Of a stretch of 26,878 bases of DNA, positions 7,600-14,762 are shown in pieces. The translations under genes were made by a program, and so were the position numbers. Origin of the DNA: Streptomyces sp. MUM 178J (GTDB lineage Bacteria; Actinomycetota; Actinomycetes; Streptomycetales; Streptomycetaceae); the NCBI RefSeq assembly GCF_022414575.1, contig NZ_JADWYQ010000061.1, forward strand, positions 1-26,878. The letters run 5' to 3'. How positions within the stretch are numbered: position 1 is the first letter of the stretch; the number at the start of each line of letters is the position of its first letter. Under the pieces are notes generated by a model. The model made no database searches. It worked only from the letters and a program-made list of their open reading frames with translations, and was not told where the DNA came from.

Positions 7600-8613
7600 A
7601 TGCGTGTGCTTGCCCGAATATCCCCCCGTCTGCGCCGCAGAGCGCTCGGCACCGCCGTCATGGCCGGAACCCTGGCGTTCGTCCCCCTGTCGGCCCCGTC
7701 CGGAGTCGCCGTCGCCCAGCCGTCGGCGACGGCCGCGGAGGAGTGCGTCGAGGGCGCGGACGAGCACGGCGGCGCACCCGCCTCCGCGGCCCGCGAGTCA
7801 CGGCCCGGCAGCGCGCACGCCGATGAGCCCAACGAGGTCAGTGCGGCCAAGGCGAAAGCGATGGAGGCGGACCTCAGAAAGAAGCTCGACGCAATACGGA
7901 CCAACGCCCGCGGGCTCACCGCTCCGGCCGGTGTGACCACCGTCCCCGTCTACTTCCACGTCATCCACGACGGCACGACCGGCAAGCTCACGGCCGCCGA
8001 CATCGGCAGGCAGATGCAGGTGCTCAACTCGGCCTTCGGCGGCGAGGGCGAAGGCAACGCCGACTCCCGCTTCCAGTTCTCGCTGGAGGGTACGGACTAC
8101 ACGGACAACGCGTCCTGGTACAGCGGCCTGGCGCCCGGCTCGGCCGAGGAGGCGGCCATGAAGTCCTCCCTGCGCAGAGGCGGCGCGGGGACGCTGAACT
8201 TCTACACCGCCAACCTCAGCGACGGGCTCCTCGGCTGGGCCACCTTCCCGACCGACTACCGGTCCCACCCGAAGGACGACGGCGTGGTGGTGCTCGACGA
8301 GTCGCTCCCCGGCGGCTCGGCCGGCAACTACAACGAGGGTGACACCGGCACACACGAAGTCGGCCACTGGATGGGCCTGTACCACACCTTCCAGGGCGGC
8401 TGCAATGGCAGGGGCGACTACGTCGACGACACCGCGCCCGAGGCGAGCCCGGCGTTCGAGTGCCCGACAGGCCGTGACTCCTGCACCCGCAAGCCCGGTG
8501 TGGACCCGATCCACAACTTCATGGACTACACCTACGACTCCTGCATGTACCAGTTCACCTCGGGCCAGGTGCAGCGGATGCAGGAGCACTGGGCCGCGTA
8601 CCGGTCGAGCTGA
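7600..8613 (+). CDS. Secreted zinc metalloprotease, M43 (pappalysin-like) type
   Basis: The 337-aa protein starts at ATG 7600 with GAGGAG six bases upstream. An arginine-rich N-terminus and a hydrophobic stretch (about 17-38) ending near AVAQ form a Sec signal peptide. A propeptide-like segment (about 45-110) precedes the catalytic domain. The zinc site is the extended metzincin motif [11 protein letters not shown] (252-262) with three histidines and the catalytic glutamate. A Met-turn appears in HNFMDYTYD (Met about 308), and four cysteines near the C-terminus (in GGCNG, FECPT, DSCTR, DSCMY) can form disulfides. This is the architecture of M43-family extracellular proteases of Streptomyces. 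It is probably monocistronic, between the phoD terminator and a decayed gene. The substrate is unknown. Confidence 0.93.
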   Translation: MRVLARISPRLRRRALGTAVMAGTLAFVPLSAPSGVAVAQPSATAAEECVEGADEHGGAPASAARESRPGSAHADEPNEVSAAKAKAMEADLRKKLDAIRTNARGLTAPAGVTTVPVYFHVIHDGTTGKLTAADIGRQMQVLNSAFGGEGEGNADSRFQFSLEGTDYTDNASWYSGLAPGSAEEAAMKSSLRRGGAGTLNFYTANLSDGLLGWATFPTDYRSHPKDDGVVVLDESLPGGSAGNYNEGDTGTHEVGHWMGLYHTFQGGCNGRGDYVDDTAPEASPAFECPTGRDSCTRKPGVDPIHNFMDYTYDSCMYQFTSGQVQRMQEHWAAYRSS

Positions 8614-8652
8614 CCGTGCCGCAGGCCGCCGGGCGTCCTCTGACCTGACGCC

Positions 8653-8796
8653 ATGAGTGCGCCGGGGGACGTGATCGACGAGAGGTTCGAGCTGCGGGAA
8701 CGGCTCGGCAGCGGCGGGACGGGCACCGCGGGCCCAGACGCCACCCTGCACCGCGAAGCGGGCCTCAAGGAGGTGCGTCCCCCGGAACCGGCCGGC
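8653..8796 (+). pseudogene. Ser/Thr protein kinase, decayed 5' fragment
   Basis: About 48 codons match the start of a Streptomyces Ser/Thr kinase: VIDERFELRERLGSGG is the glycine-rich loop and LHREAGLKEVRPPEP carries the ATP-binding lysine. Between them the usual GMGTVWRARD-type stretch is altered to GTGTAGPD, with a lost methionine and a few missing residues. After position 8796 the frame turns into arginine- and proline-rich nonsense with no further kinase motifs: no HRDLKPxN, no DFG. This is a degraded remnant left by deletion. Confidence 0.75.
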
Positions 8797-9190
8797 CTCC
8801 GACGCCGGCCTCCACGGCCTGGCCGACAGCCGGGTCGCGCGGCTCGCCTCCATCCCCCAGTCGTCGGGCAGGGCCGCCCGCGAGCGCCGGGCCAGGGCCC
8901 CGCGCGGCAAGGATGTTGACGGCGACCGCCAGTGCCGCGACCGGCAGTGTCTGCCCGTCAAGGAGCGTCGTCCGGCGCCTTCGGGCGCCCCCGCGCCCGA
9001 AGGGCTGCGGGGGAGATCGCAAGACGGCCGGAAGCCCTCGCAGCGGAGCTACTTGGACTTTTGGCCAACGCAGCATGGGGGCGCCATCCCGGGCCCGCAG
9101 GGCCCAGGGGGTGGGGGTCCCGCCCACGCCGGAGGCTGTGGGGGAGCGTGCGGGGCGGCGCGACAGGGCAAAGCTTGCCCGGAGGGGGCA
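8797..9190. other. Non-coding GC-rich DNA
   Basis: No gene can be supported over these 394 bases; the open frames on both strands are low-complexity Arg/Pro/Gly translations of GC-rich DNA. The segment at about 9085-9155 has runs of G and C and short arms such as CCCACGCC/GGCTGTGGG. It looks like the GC-rich hairpin repeats common between Streptomyces genes, and it may terminate the minus-strand hydrolase gene that ends at 9191. Confidence 0.45.
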
Positions 9191-9760
9191 CTAGAGGGTG
9201 GCGAGGAAGCCAAGCGCCGTACGCCAGGTCAGATCGGCGGCGGCCGCGTCATAGTCCGAGAGGTCCGGGTCGGTGTAGAGGTGCCCCGCCCCCTGATAGC
9301 GGTAGATCTCCACATCGGCCCCCGTCCGCTGCATTTGCAGATACCACGCATTCAGCCAGTCGTCGGGCTCGAACGGGTCCGGGGACGCGATATGCAGCTG
9401 TACGGGCAGTTCGTCGGCCCTCGCCCCCTCCGCCAGGTCCGAGGTGCCGTGCAGGAGCAGCAGCCCGCACGCCTTCTCGTCGCCCAGGGCCAGGTTCTGC
9501 GCGATCGCCGCGCCCAGCGAGAACCCGGCGTACACCAGCCCTTCGTCCGAGTGCGGGGCGGCCGCCGCGATCGCCCGGTGCAGCAGCTCCTCCTTGCCGA
9601 TCCGGTCCTTGATCGCCCGGCCCGCCTCGACGGATTCGGCGGTTTGACCTTCGTACAGGTCGGGCACGCGCACCTGGTGCCCGGCGGCACGCAGCCGGTC
9701 CGCCGCCGCGTGAACGGCCGGGCGCAGACCGTAGACCGAATGGAAAAGCATGATGTTCAT
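9191..9760 (-). CDS. Dienelactone hydrolase family alpha/beta hydrolase
   Basis: This is a 189-aa single-domain alpha/beta hydrolase. I start it at ATG 9760; the frame runs further upstream, but only on the antisense of the next gene. It begins MNIMLFHSVYGLRPAV and has an RVPDLYEGQTA segment typical of the dienelactone hydrolase superfamily. The nucleophile elbow is GFSLG with Ser about 81, where classical dienelactone hydrolase has cysteine. The probable acid is Asp about 128 (SPDPFEP) and the histidine about 160 (GAGHLYTD), so the triad is complete. No signal peptide is visible, so it is cytoplasmic. It is transcribed divergently from the MscS gene with only 30 bp between start codons. The substrate cannot be told from sequence. 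Confidence 0.9.
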   Translation of the reverse strand: MNIMLFHSVYGLRPAVHAAADRLRAAGHQVRVPDLYEGQTAESVEAGRAIKDRIGKEELLHRAIAAAAPHSDEGLVYAGFSLGAAIAQNLALGDEKACGLLLLHGTSDLAEGARADELPVQLHIASPDPFEPDDWLNAWYLQMQRTGADVEIYRYQGAGHLYTDPDLSDYDAAAADLTWRTALGFLATL

Positions 9761-9790
9761 TCGGCCATCCTGCCAGTTAGTTTCGGAGCC

Positions 9791-10894
9791 ATGGAGAACG
9801 TCCTGCGCCCCCTGGGCGTCGTCGGCGGCTCGATCGTCCTCACCCTGCTGCTCGGCTGGGTCGTGGACCGATTGCTGCGCCGCGCCGACGCCCACCACCC
9901 CGAGACCCCCCTGTGGGATCTGCTGCGCCGCTGCCGGCTGCCCCTCCAGGTGGTCGTGCTCACCGTGCTGCTGCGCGCGTCCTACCTGCAGATCCACTGG
10001 GAGTGGATCCAAGACCACCGGGCGGGCATCGGCCATGCCCTGGCCCTGGTGCTGATCGCGGCCGGGGCCTGGCTGGTGGTGCGGATCATCTCGGCGGCCG
10101 TGGAGTCGACGTACGCCCGCTATGCGGCCACGACGCGCGACACGGCCCGGCTGCGGCGGGTGCGCACCCAGGTCACGCTGCTGATGCGGGTCGTCACGGC
10201 GCTGATCGTGGTGGTGGCGATCGCGTCGATGCTGCTGACCTTCCCGGGCATGGAGAAGTTCGGGGCGTCGGTGCTGGCTTCTGCGGGCATCATCGGCATC
10301 ATCGCGGGCGTCGCCGCCCAGTCCACGCTGGGGAACCTCTTCTCCGGCTTCCAGATCGCCTTCGGCGACATGGTGCGCATCGGGGACACGGTGGTGGTGG
10401 ACGGTGAGTGGGGCGTCATCGAGGAGGTGACGCTGACATTCCTGTCCGTGCGGACCTGGGACGAGCGGCGCATCACCATGCCGGTGTCCTACTTCACCAG
10501 CAAGCCGTTCGAGAACTGGTCGCGTGTCAGCCCCGAGATGACGGGCACCGTCTTCTTCCATCTCGACCACCGTGCGCCGGTCGTCCTGATGCGCGAGAAG
10601 CTGCGCGAGATCCTCGGGGAGTGCGCGGCGTGGGACGGCCGCGGCTGGAGTCTGGTCGTCACCGACACCACGCCGAACACGATGCAGGTGCGGGCGATGA
10701 TGACGGCGAAGGACGGGAACGACATCTGGACGGCGCGGTGCGAGGTGCGGGAGCGGATGATCACCTGGCTCGCCGAGGAACACCCCTACGCGCTCCCGCG
10801 CATCGCTACGGCCTCCGCCGTGGAGCCTCCCGAGTCGCCCGGGCCGGCGGGCTCTTCGGACAGCCCCCCGCCGCCGGTCCCGAGCCGCGACTGA
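9791..10894 (+). CDS. Small-conductance mechanosensitive channel, MscS family
   Basis: The 367-aa protein starts at ATG 9791, with GGAG at 9785-9788 unusually close to the start. It has about five membrane segments (roughly residues 8-25, 48-65, 77-98, 132-155, 160-180). The last is the pore-lining helix of the MscS core, seen as ASVLASAGIIGIIAG, followed by AAQSTLGNLFSGFQIAF. The beta domain follows with FGDMVRIGDTVVVDGEWG and the conserved ending of the segment with KPFENWSR. A C-terminal alpha/beta region and a short proline-rich tail complete it. Family members release solutes on hypo-osmotic shock. Its 3' end faces the GNAT gene (convergent, about 100 bp apart). Confidence 0.93.
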   Translation: MENVLRPLGVVGGSIVLTLLLGWVVDRLLRRADAHHPETPLWDLLRRCRLPLQVVVLTVLLRASYLQIHWEWIQDHRAGIGHALALVLIAAGAWLVVRIISAAVESTYARYAATTRDTARLRRVRTQVTLLMRVVTALIVVVAIASMLLTFPGMEKFGASVLASAGIIGIIAGVAAQSTLGNLFSGFQIAFGDMVRIGDTVVVDGEWGVIEEVTLTFLSVRTWDERRITMPVSYFTSKPFENWSRVSPEMTGTVFFHLDHRAPVVLMREKLREILGECAAWDGRGWSLVVTDTTPNTMQVRAMMTAKDGNDIWTARCEVRERMITWLAEEHPYALPRIATASAVEPPESPGPAGSSDSPPPPVPSRD

Positions 10895-10997
10895 AGCCGC
10901 AGCAGGGCCTCACCGCAGGCTGCGAACGTCCGAACGCCTCAGCGCCCGGTCCACGATCTCCCGATCCGTCCCCGGTTCGCCGCCTGCGGCATGCGCC

Positions 10998-11507
10998 CTA
11001 CAGCGGCTTGCGCATGGCGCGGTGCGCGATGCCCGCGTCCTGCAACTCCGGCCCGTACGCCGCATATCCCAGCCGCTCGTAGAAGCCGAGCGCCTGGGTC
11101 TGCGCATGCAGGTCCACGGCGGCCAGACCACGGGCCCGCGCCGCGTCCTCGATCGCCCCCACCAGCGCGGCGCCCACGCCCAGTCCGCGCGCCGCGCGGC
11201 TCACCGCGAGCCGGCCGAGCGAGCCGACGGCCGGGTCGCCGCCGGTGCGCTCCAGCGCCGGGGGGCCGTGCAGCAGCCGGCCCGTCCCCAGCGGCCGTCC
11301 GTCGCCGGAGACTGCCAGCACATGCACGGTGTCCAGGCCCTCGGCGTCGTACGCGTCGTACTCGAGCTCTTCAGGCACCTGCTGCTCGGCGACGAACACC
11401 TCCCTGCGGACCGCGAAACACGCCTCACGGTCGGCGGGGCCGTCGGCCACCCGCACCGTGTACGGGAGGCCGGCAGGCGCTGCGTCGGAGGATGCGTCGC
11501 CGGTCAC
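10998..11507 (-). CDS. GNAT-family N-acetyltransferase
   Basis: The 169-aa protein starts at GTG 11507, overlapping the rluD stop by four bases (GTGA), so it is translationally coupled to rluD. The fold is readable: [23 protein letters not shown] is strand 1 and helix 1, then [34 protein letters not shown] with the acetyl-CoA pyrophosphate-binding RGLGVG (107-112), and [13 protein letters not shown] near the C-terminus. The [19 protein letters not shown] segment is typical of the ElaA/YjcF-like acyltransferases. The acceptor substrate is unknown. It is the last gene of the lspA-rluD-GNAT group. Confidence 0.9.
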   Translation of the reverse strand: MTGDASSDAAPAGLPYTVRVADGPADREACFAVRREVFVAEQQVPEELEYDAYDAEGLDTVHVLAVSGDGRPLGTGRLLHGPPALERTGGDPAVGSLGRLAVSRAARGLGVGAALVGAIEDAARARGLAAVDLHAQTQALGFYERLGYAAYGPELQDAGIAHRAMRKPL

Positions 11508-12445
11508 GCGCTCTCCGCGACGATCTTGTCCAGGGCCGACTGGAGATCCTCGGGATAGTCGCTCGCGTACTCGACCCACCGGCCGTCCGCCGGGTGCTCG
11601 AAGCCCAGCCGCACCGCGTGCAGCCACTGCCGCGTCAGCCCCAGCCGCTTGGCCATGGTCGGGTCGGCGCCATAGGTCAGATCGCCCACGCACGGGTGCC
11701 GGTGTGCGGCCATGTGCACCCGGATCTGGTGCGTACGGCCGGTTTCCAGCTTGATGTCCAGCAGGGACGCCGCGCGGTACGCCTCGATCAGGTCGTAGTG
11801 CGTCACCGACGGCTTGCCGTCCGCCGTCACCGCCCACTTGTAGTCGTGGCTGGGGTGGCGGCCGATCGGCGCGTCGATCGTCCCGCTCAGCGGATCAGGG
11901 TGCCCCTGCACCAGCGCGTGGTAGCGCTTGTCGACCGTGCGGTCCCGGAACTGCTGCTTGAGCAGCGTGTACGCGCGCTCCGACTTGGCGACCGCCATCA
12001 GTCCGGAAGTGCCGACGTCCAGCCGGTGCACGATGCCCTGCCGCTCCGCGGCGCCGGACGTCGAGATCCGGTACCCGGCCGCCGCGAGGCCGCCGATCAC
12101 CGTGGGTCCGCTCCAGCCGGGGCTCGGGTGGGCGGCCACACCCACCGGTTTGACGATCACGACGATGTCGTCGTCGTCATGGACGATCTCCATGCCCTCG
12201 ACGGGCTCCGCCACGACCTGCACCGGCGCGGCCGCCTGCGGCATCTCCACCTCGAGCCACGCACCGCCGCGGACCCGCTCGGACTTGCCCACCACCGAGC
12301 CGTCGACCTGTACCTTCCCGGCCGCGGCCAGATCGGCCGCCTTGGTGCGGGAGAACCCGAACATACGGGAGATGGCGGCGTCGACGCGCTCGCCCTCCAG
12401 TCCGTCGGGTACGGGCAGGGTGCGGATCTCGGGAATCGTGCTCAC
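11504..12445 (-). CDS. rluD: Large-subunit rRNA pseudouridine synthase, RluD type
   Basis: This 313-aa enzyme converts uridines in 23S rRNA to pseudouridine. An S4 RNA-binding domain (about 13-80, [19 protein letters not shown]) is followed by the RsuA/RluD catalytic domain. The catalytic aspartate is in [14 protein letters not shown], and [20 protein letters not shown] and [10 protein letters not shown] are the other family motifs. I use GTG 12445 ([15 protein letters not shown]); the frame upstream runs antisense through lspA and is not coding. The gene starts 17 bp after lspA, an arrangement common in many bacteria, and overlaps the GNAT gene downstream. The target positions in E. coli (1911, 1915, 1917) are likely but not provable here. 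Confidence 0.92.
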   Translation of the reverse strand: MSTIPEIRTLPVPDGLEGERVDAAISRMFGFSRTKAADLAAAGKVQVDGSVVGKSERVRGGAWLEVEMPQAAAPVQVVAEPVEGMEIVHDDDDIVVIVKPVGVAAHPSPGWSGPTVIGGLAAAGYRISTSGAAERQGIVHRLDVGTSGLMAVAKSERAYTLLKQQFRDRTVDKRYHALVQGHPDPLSGTIDAPIGRHPSHDYKWAVTADGKPSVTHYDLIEAYRAASLLDIKLETGRTHQIRVHMAAHRHPCVGDLTYGADPTMAKRLGLTRQWLHAVRLGFEHPADGRWVEYASDYPEDLQSALDKIVAESA

Positions 12446-12462
12446 CCGACGAGTATGCCTTG

Positions 12463-13023
12463 TCAGTCCTTGTGCACGGTCCCGTCGGGGTCGAGACCCC
12501 TGAAGGAGAGGATCACGATCAGGAAGCCTCCGCAGACGATCGCGGAGTCGGCGAGATTGAAGACGGCGAAGTGCGCGGGCGCGATGAAGTCGACGACCGC
12601 GCCCTCGAAGACCCCGGGCGAACGGAAGAGCCGGTCGGTGAGATTGCCCAGCGCACCGCCCAGCAGCAGACCGAGGGCGATCGCCCAGGGCGTGCTGTAG
12701 AGCTTGCGCGCCAGTCGGACGATCACGACGATCACCACCGCCGCGATCAGTGTGAAGATCACGGTGAACGCCTCGCCGATGCCGAAGGCGGCTCCGGGGT
12801 TGCGGACGGCTTCGAACTTCAGCAGATCCCCGATGATCTCGATCGGCTCGTGGTGCTCCAGCTTGGCCACCACGATCATCTTGCTGCCGAGGTCCAGCAA
12901 GTAGGCGAAGACCGCCACCCCGAGCAGCATGGCGATCTTGCGCTTGCCCTTGGGCTGCTCTGCGGGCGCCGCAGCCTCGTCGTCCACATCCGGCGTACCG
13001 ATGGTGCGCTCCGCCTCTGCCAC
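12463..13023 (-). CDS. lspA: Lipoprotein signal peptidase (signal peptidase II)
   Basis: This 186-aa inner-membrane aspartic protease removes signal peptides from lipoproteins after diacylglyceryl modification. A ~30-residue charged N-terminal extension precedes four transmembrane segments. The family motifs are present: [20 protein letters not shown] with the first catalytic aspartate, and VVDFIAP plus FNLADSAIV with the second. GTG 13023 is supported by GAGGGA five bases upstream. The gene lies 59 bp after the dksA-like gene and 17 bp before rluD and may be cotranscribed with both. The charged N-terminal extension is longer than in E. coli LspA, as in other actinobacteria. Confidence 0.95.
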   Translation of the reverse strand: MAEAERTIGTPDVDDEAAAPAEQPKGKRKIAMLLGVAVFAYLLDLGSKMIVVAKLEHHEPIEIIGDLLKFEAVRNPGAAFGIGEAFTVIFTLIAAVVIVVIVRLARKLYSTPWAIALGLLLGGALGNLTDRLFRSPGVFEGAVVDFIAPAHFAVFNLADSAIVCGGFLIVILSFRGLDPDGTVHKD

Positions 13024-13082
13024 GTGAGTCCCTCAACCTAGGTGCCTGACTGACGTCGAGGGTACGGCACACACGTGCGGAG

Positions 13083-14177
13083 TCAGCCTCGGCGTTCCTG
13101 CTTCTGCTTGCACTCCACACAGAGCGTGGCGCGGGGGAATGCCTGCATCCGGTGCTTGCCGATCGGCTTGCCGCAGTTCTCACAGAGGCCGTAGGTGCCC
13201 GCGTCCAGCCGCTCCAGCGCATGCTCGGTCTGCTCCAGCATCTCCCGGGCGTTGGCGGCGAGGGCCAGCTCATGCTCCCGTGTGATGTTCTTGGCCCCGG
13301 TGTCGGCGTCGTCGTGGCCCGCTCCCTCGCCGGAGTCCCGCATCAGCCCCTCCAGCGCCTCTTCCGCGGCGATGATCTCCGCAGTCAGCCGGCCGTACTC
13401 GCTCTGCAGTCCCGCGCGGGCCTCGGCGATCTCCGCGGGCGTCCACGGCTCCTCGCCGGGGCGCACCGCGAGTTCCCCGGGCGGCGTCCCGGCGGCGGTG
13501 CCGGCCGTGGGCACGGCGGTGCTCGTCTCTGCGGTCTTCTTGGCTGCCACCGTCCTGGCTCCTGTCTGCTGTGCGGCCTGGGCCGCCCCCTGGGCCGCGG
13601 CTGCGGCCTTCTTCGCGCCGGCCTTGCCGGCCGGCGTCTTCTGCGCCGCCTTCCTGGCGGTGGCGGACTTCTTCGCGGCGGCCGTCTTCTTCGCCGCCGG
13701 CTTCGTCGGCGGCGACTTCTTGGCCGTGGTGTTCTTCGCGGCCGTCTTCTTCGCGGCCGTCTTCTTCGCGGCCGCCTTCTTCGCCGCCGGCTTCTTCGCC
13801 GCCGGCTTCTTCGCGGCCGGCTTCTTCGCGGCGGTCGTGGCCTTCGCCGTCTTCTTCGCGGCCGTCTTCCCGGCCGCCGCCTTCTTCGCGACGGTCTTCT
13901 TGGCCGCCTTCTTCCCGGTCTCCGCATTCTTCGCCGGAGCCGACTCCTCGGCGGCGCCTTTCTTGGCGGCCGTCGCCTTCTTCGCCGCGGTCTTGGCAGC
14001 CGTCCTTCTCGCGACGGTCGCCTTCTCCGCAGTCTGCTTCGCGGCCTTCGCCGTCGTCTTCTTCGCCGCCGACCCTCCGCCCGTCCCGCTCGCGGCCTTC
14101 TTCGCGGCCGCGCCCTTCGTGCCGCCCGGTCCCTTCGCAGCCGCCGCTTTCTTCTCGGCGGTCTTCTTCGCCACCAT
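13083..14177 (-). CDS. DksA/TraR-type zinc-finger protein with long Lys/Ala-rich N-terminus
   Basis: A 364-aa protein in two parts. Residues 1 to about 240 are almost only alanine, lysine, threonine and proline, with many AAKK and KKPA repeats like the tails of actinobacterial histone-like proteins. Residues about 244-364 are a DksA/TraR module: a coiled-coil-like helical pair, [18 protein letters not shown], then a C4 zinc finger with cysteines at about 332, 335, 353 and 356 ([21 protein letters not shown]). DksA relatives enter the RNA polymerase secondary channel. The basic tail probably binds DNA or RNA; that is inference. ATG 14177 has AAGGGG upstream; the frame extends to 14357, but the promoter at 14227-14255 would lie inside that extension. 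It is divergent from ileS. Confidence 0.88.
   Translation of the reverse strand: MVAKKTAEKKAAAAKGPGGTKGAAAKKAASGTGGGSAAKKTTAKAAKQTAEKATVARRTAAKTAAKKATAAKKGAAEESAPAKNAETGKKAAKKTVAKKAAAGKTAAKKTAKATTAAKKPAAKKPAAKKPAAKKAAAKKTAAKKTAAKNTTAKKSPPTKPAAKKTAAAKKSATARKAAQKTPAGKAGAKKAAAAAQGAAQAAQQTGARTVAAKKTAETSTAVPTAGTAAGTPPGELAVRPGEEPWTPAEIAEARAGLQSEYGRLTAEIIAAEEALEGLMRDSGEGAGHDDADTGAKNITREHELALAANAREMLEQTEHALERLDAGTYGLCENCGKPIGKHRMQAFPRATLCVECKQKQERRG
13500..14170 (-). repeat. Imperfect coding repeats (Ala-Lys-Lys units)
   Basis: On the plus strand the units read as variants of GCCGTCTTCTTCGCGGCC, repeated many times in phase with the DksA-like gene. The most regular block is 13740-13835, where near-identical 15-18 bp units follow each other. 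Such tracts change length by slippage or recombination, so repeat number is expected to vary between strains. Confidence 0.75.
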
Positions 14178-14226
14178 GGCCGCGGCCCCTTCACATATTG
14201 TGATCTTGCTCGCGAATCGTGCTGGG

Positions 14227-14255
14227 ACGATAAATCGACCCCAGCCCCTCGGCAA
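14227..14255 (-). promoter_or_regulatory. Promoter of the dksA-like gene
   Basis: On the minus strand TTGCCG (14250-14255) and TATCGT (14227-14232) are 17 bp apart, matching housekeeping-type -35 and -10 hexamers at four of six bases each. Transcription would start near 14219, giving a leader of about 40 bases before ATG 14177. Prediction only. Confidence 0.55.
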
Positions 14256-14440
14256 CGGGGCACGCCGCCGGTTCAGCCCGCCCTCTGACCGCGACGAGTC
14301 GAGCCTGCATCCGTTGTGCCCAGCTCCCCGCCGCGTAATCCGCCACTCGGGGGACACCGGACCCCGCAGGACGTCATATGACCATTCGGGTCAACCACGC
14401 ACCGCCCGGCCGCCGCGCGGGCGTCGTCGGGAAAACCGGT

Positions 14441-14469
14441 CCGACAGTGCCCCGGCGGCCCCGTACACT
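14441..14469 (+). promoter_or_regulatory. Promoter of the ileS leader
   Basis: CCGACA (14441-14446) and TACACT (14464-14469) are separated by 17 bp and resemble -35 and -10 hexamers of the housekeeping sigma factor. The predicted start near 14476 lies just before the 5' side of T-box stem I, which is where a T-box leader should begin. Confidence 0.65.
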
Positions 14470-14475
14470 GGGCGG

Positions 14476-14762
14476 TGCGAAAGGCGACGATGGGGACGAG
14501 TAGCGTCGTACGCAGCCATGAGCGACCCGGGGACGGTGCGAGCCCGGGGGCGAGCGCGATGTGAAGCATCACCCCTGAGCCGCCGGAAGAAAGCCCCGGG
14601 CCCGTCCTGACGCCCCGGGGTGAGTAGAACCGGCGTCGCGGCCTCAATGAGGGGGCTCACCGGCTTGGCCGGCGGGCCAAGGAGGGTGGTACCGCGGGAG
14701 CACGCATCAGGCGCTCTCGTCCCTCCGGCGGAACAGCGAATGTCCGTTGGAGGAGCTCGTCG
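14476..14762 (+). promoter_or_regulatory. T-box riboswitch leader of ileS (translational type)
   Basis: The leader senses uncharged tRNA-Ile. The T-box sequence AGGGTGGTACCGCG is at 14683-14696; its TGGT bulge can pair with the ACCA end of tRNA-Ile. Stem I begins with GATGGGGACGAGTAG at 14489; the specifier is probably ATC (14568-14570), followed by ACCCCTGAG, which can pair back to GATGGGG. CCCTCC at 14721-14726 can pair either with GGAGGG of the T-box (14681-14686) or with the Shine-Dalgarno GGAGGAG (14749-14755). There is no poly-T terminator before the start codon, so control by hiding the ribosome binding site is the likely mechanism, as known for ileS T-boxes of other actinobacteria. 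Confidence 0.93.
14722..14753 (+). promoter_or_regulatory. Shine-Dalgarno sequestrator hairpin of the ileS T-box
   Basis: The left arm 14722-14735 (CCTCCGGCGGAACA) pairs with the right arm 14741-14753 (TGTCCGTTGGAGG) with two G-U pairs and one bulged A, around a GCGAA loop. It buries the GGAGG core of the ileS ribosome binding site, seven bases before ATG 14763. The left arm overlaps the strand needed for the T-box antisequestrator, so the two structures exclude each other. Confidence 0.85.

Noticed and set aside
8765..9127. Minus-strand frame with a short hydrophobic run (LPVAALAVAVNILAARG)
   Set aside because: Only one stretch looks protein-like; there is no start with a ribosome binding site and no recognisable family.
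9761..10783. Upstream extension of the dienelactone hydrolase frame
   Set aside because: It runs antisense through the MscS gene, and the hydrolase fold starts cleanly at ATG 9760.
12446..13273. Upstream extension of the rluD frame
   Set aside because: It is antisense-like low-complexity sequence over lspA; the S4 domain begins just after GTG 12445.
13681..13840. CRISPR-like array suggested by regular short repeats
   Set aside because: Units are 15-18 bp, contiguous without spacers, and in phase with Ala-Lys codons of the DksA-like gene.
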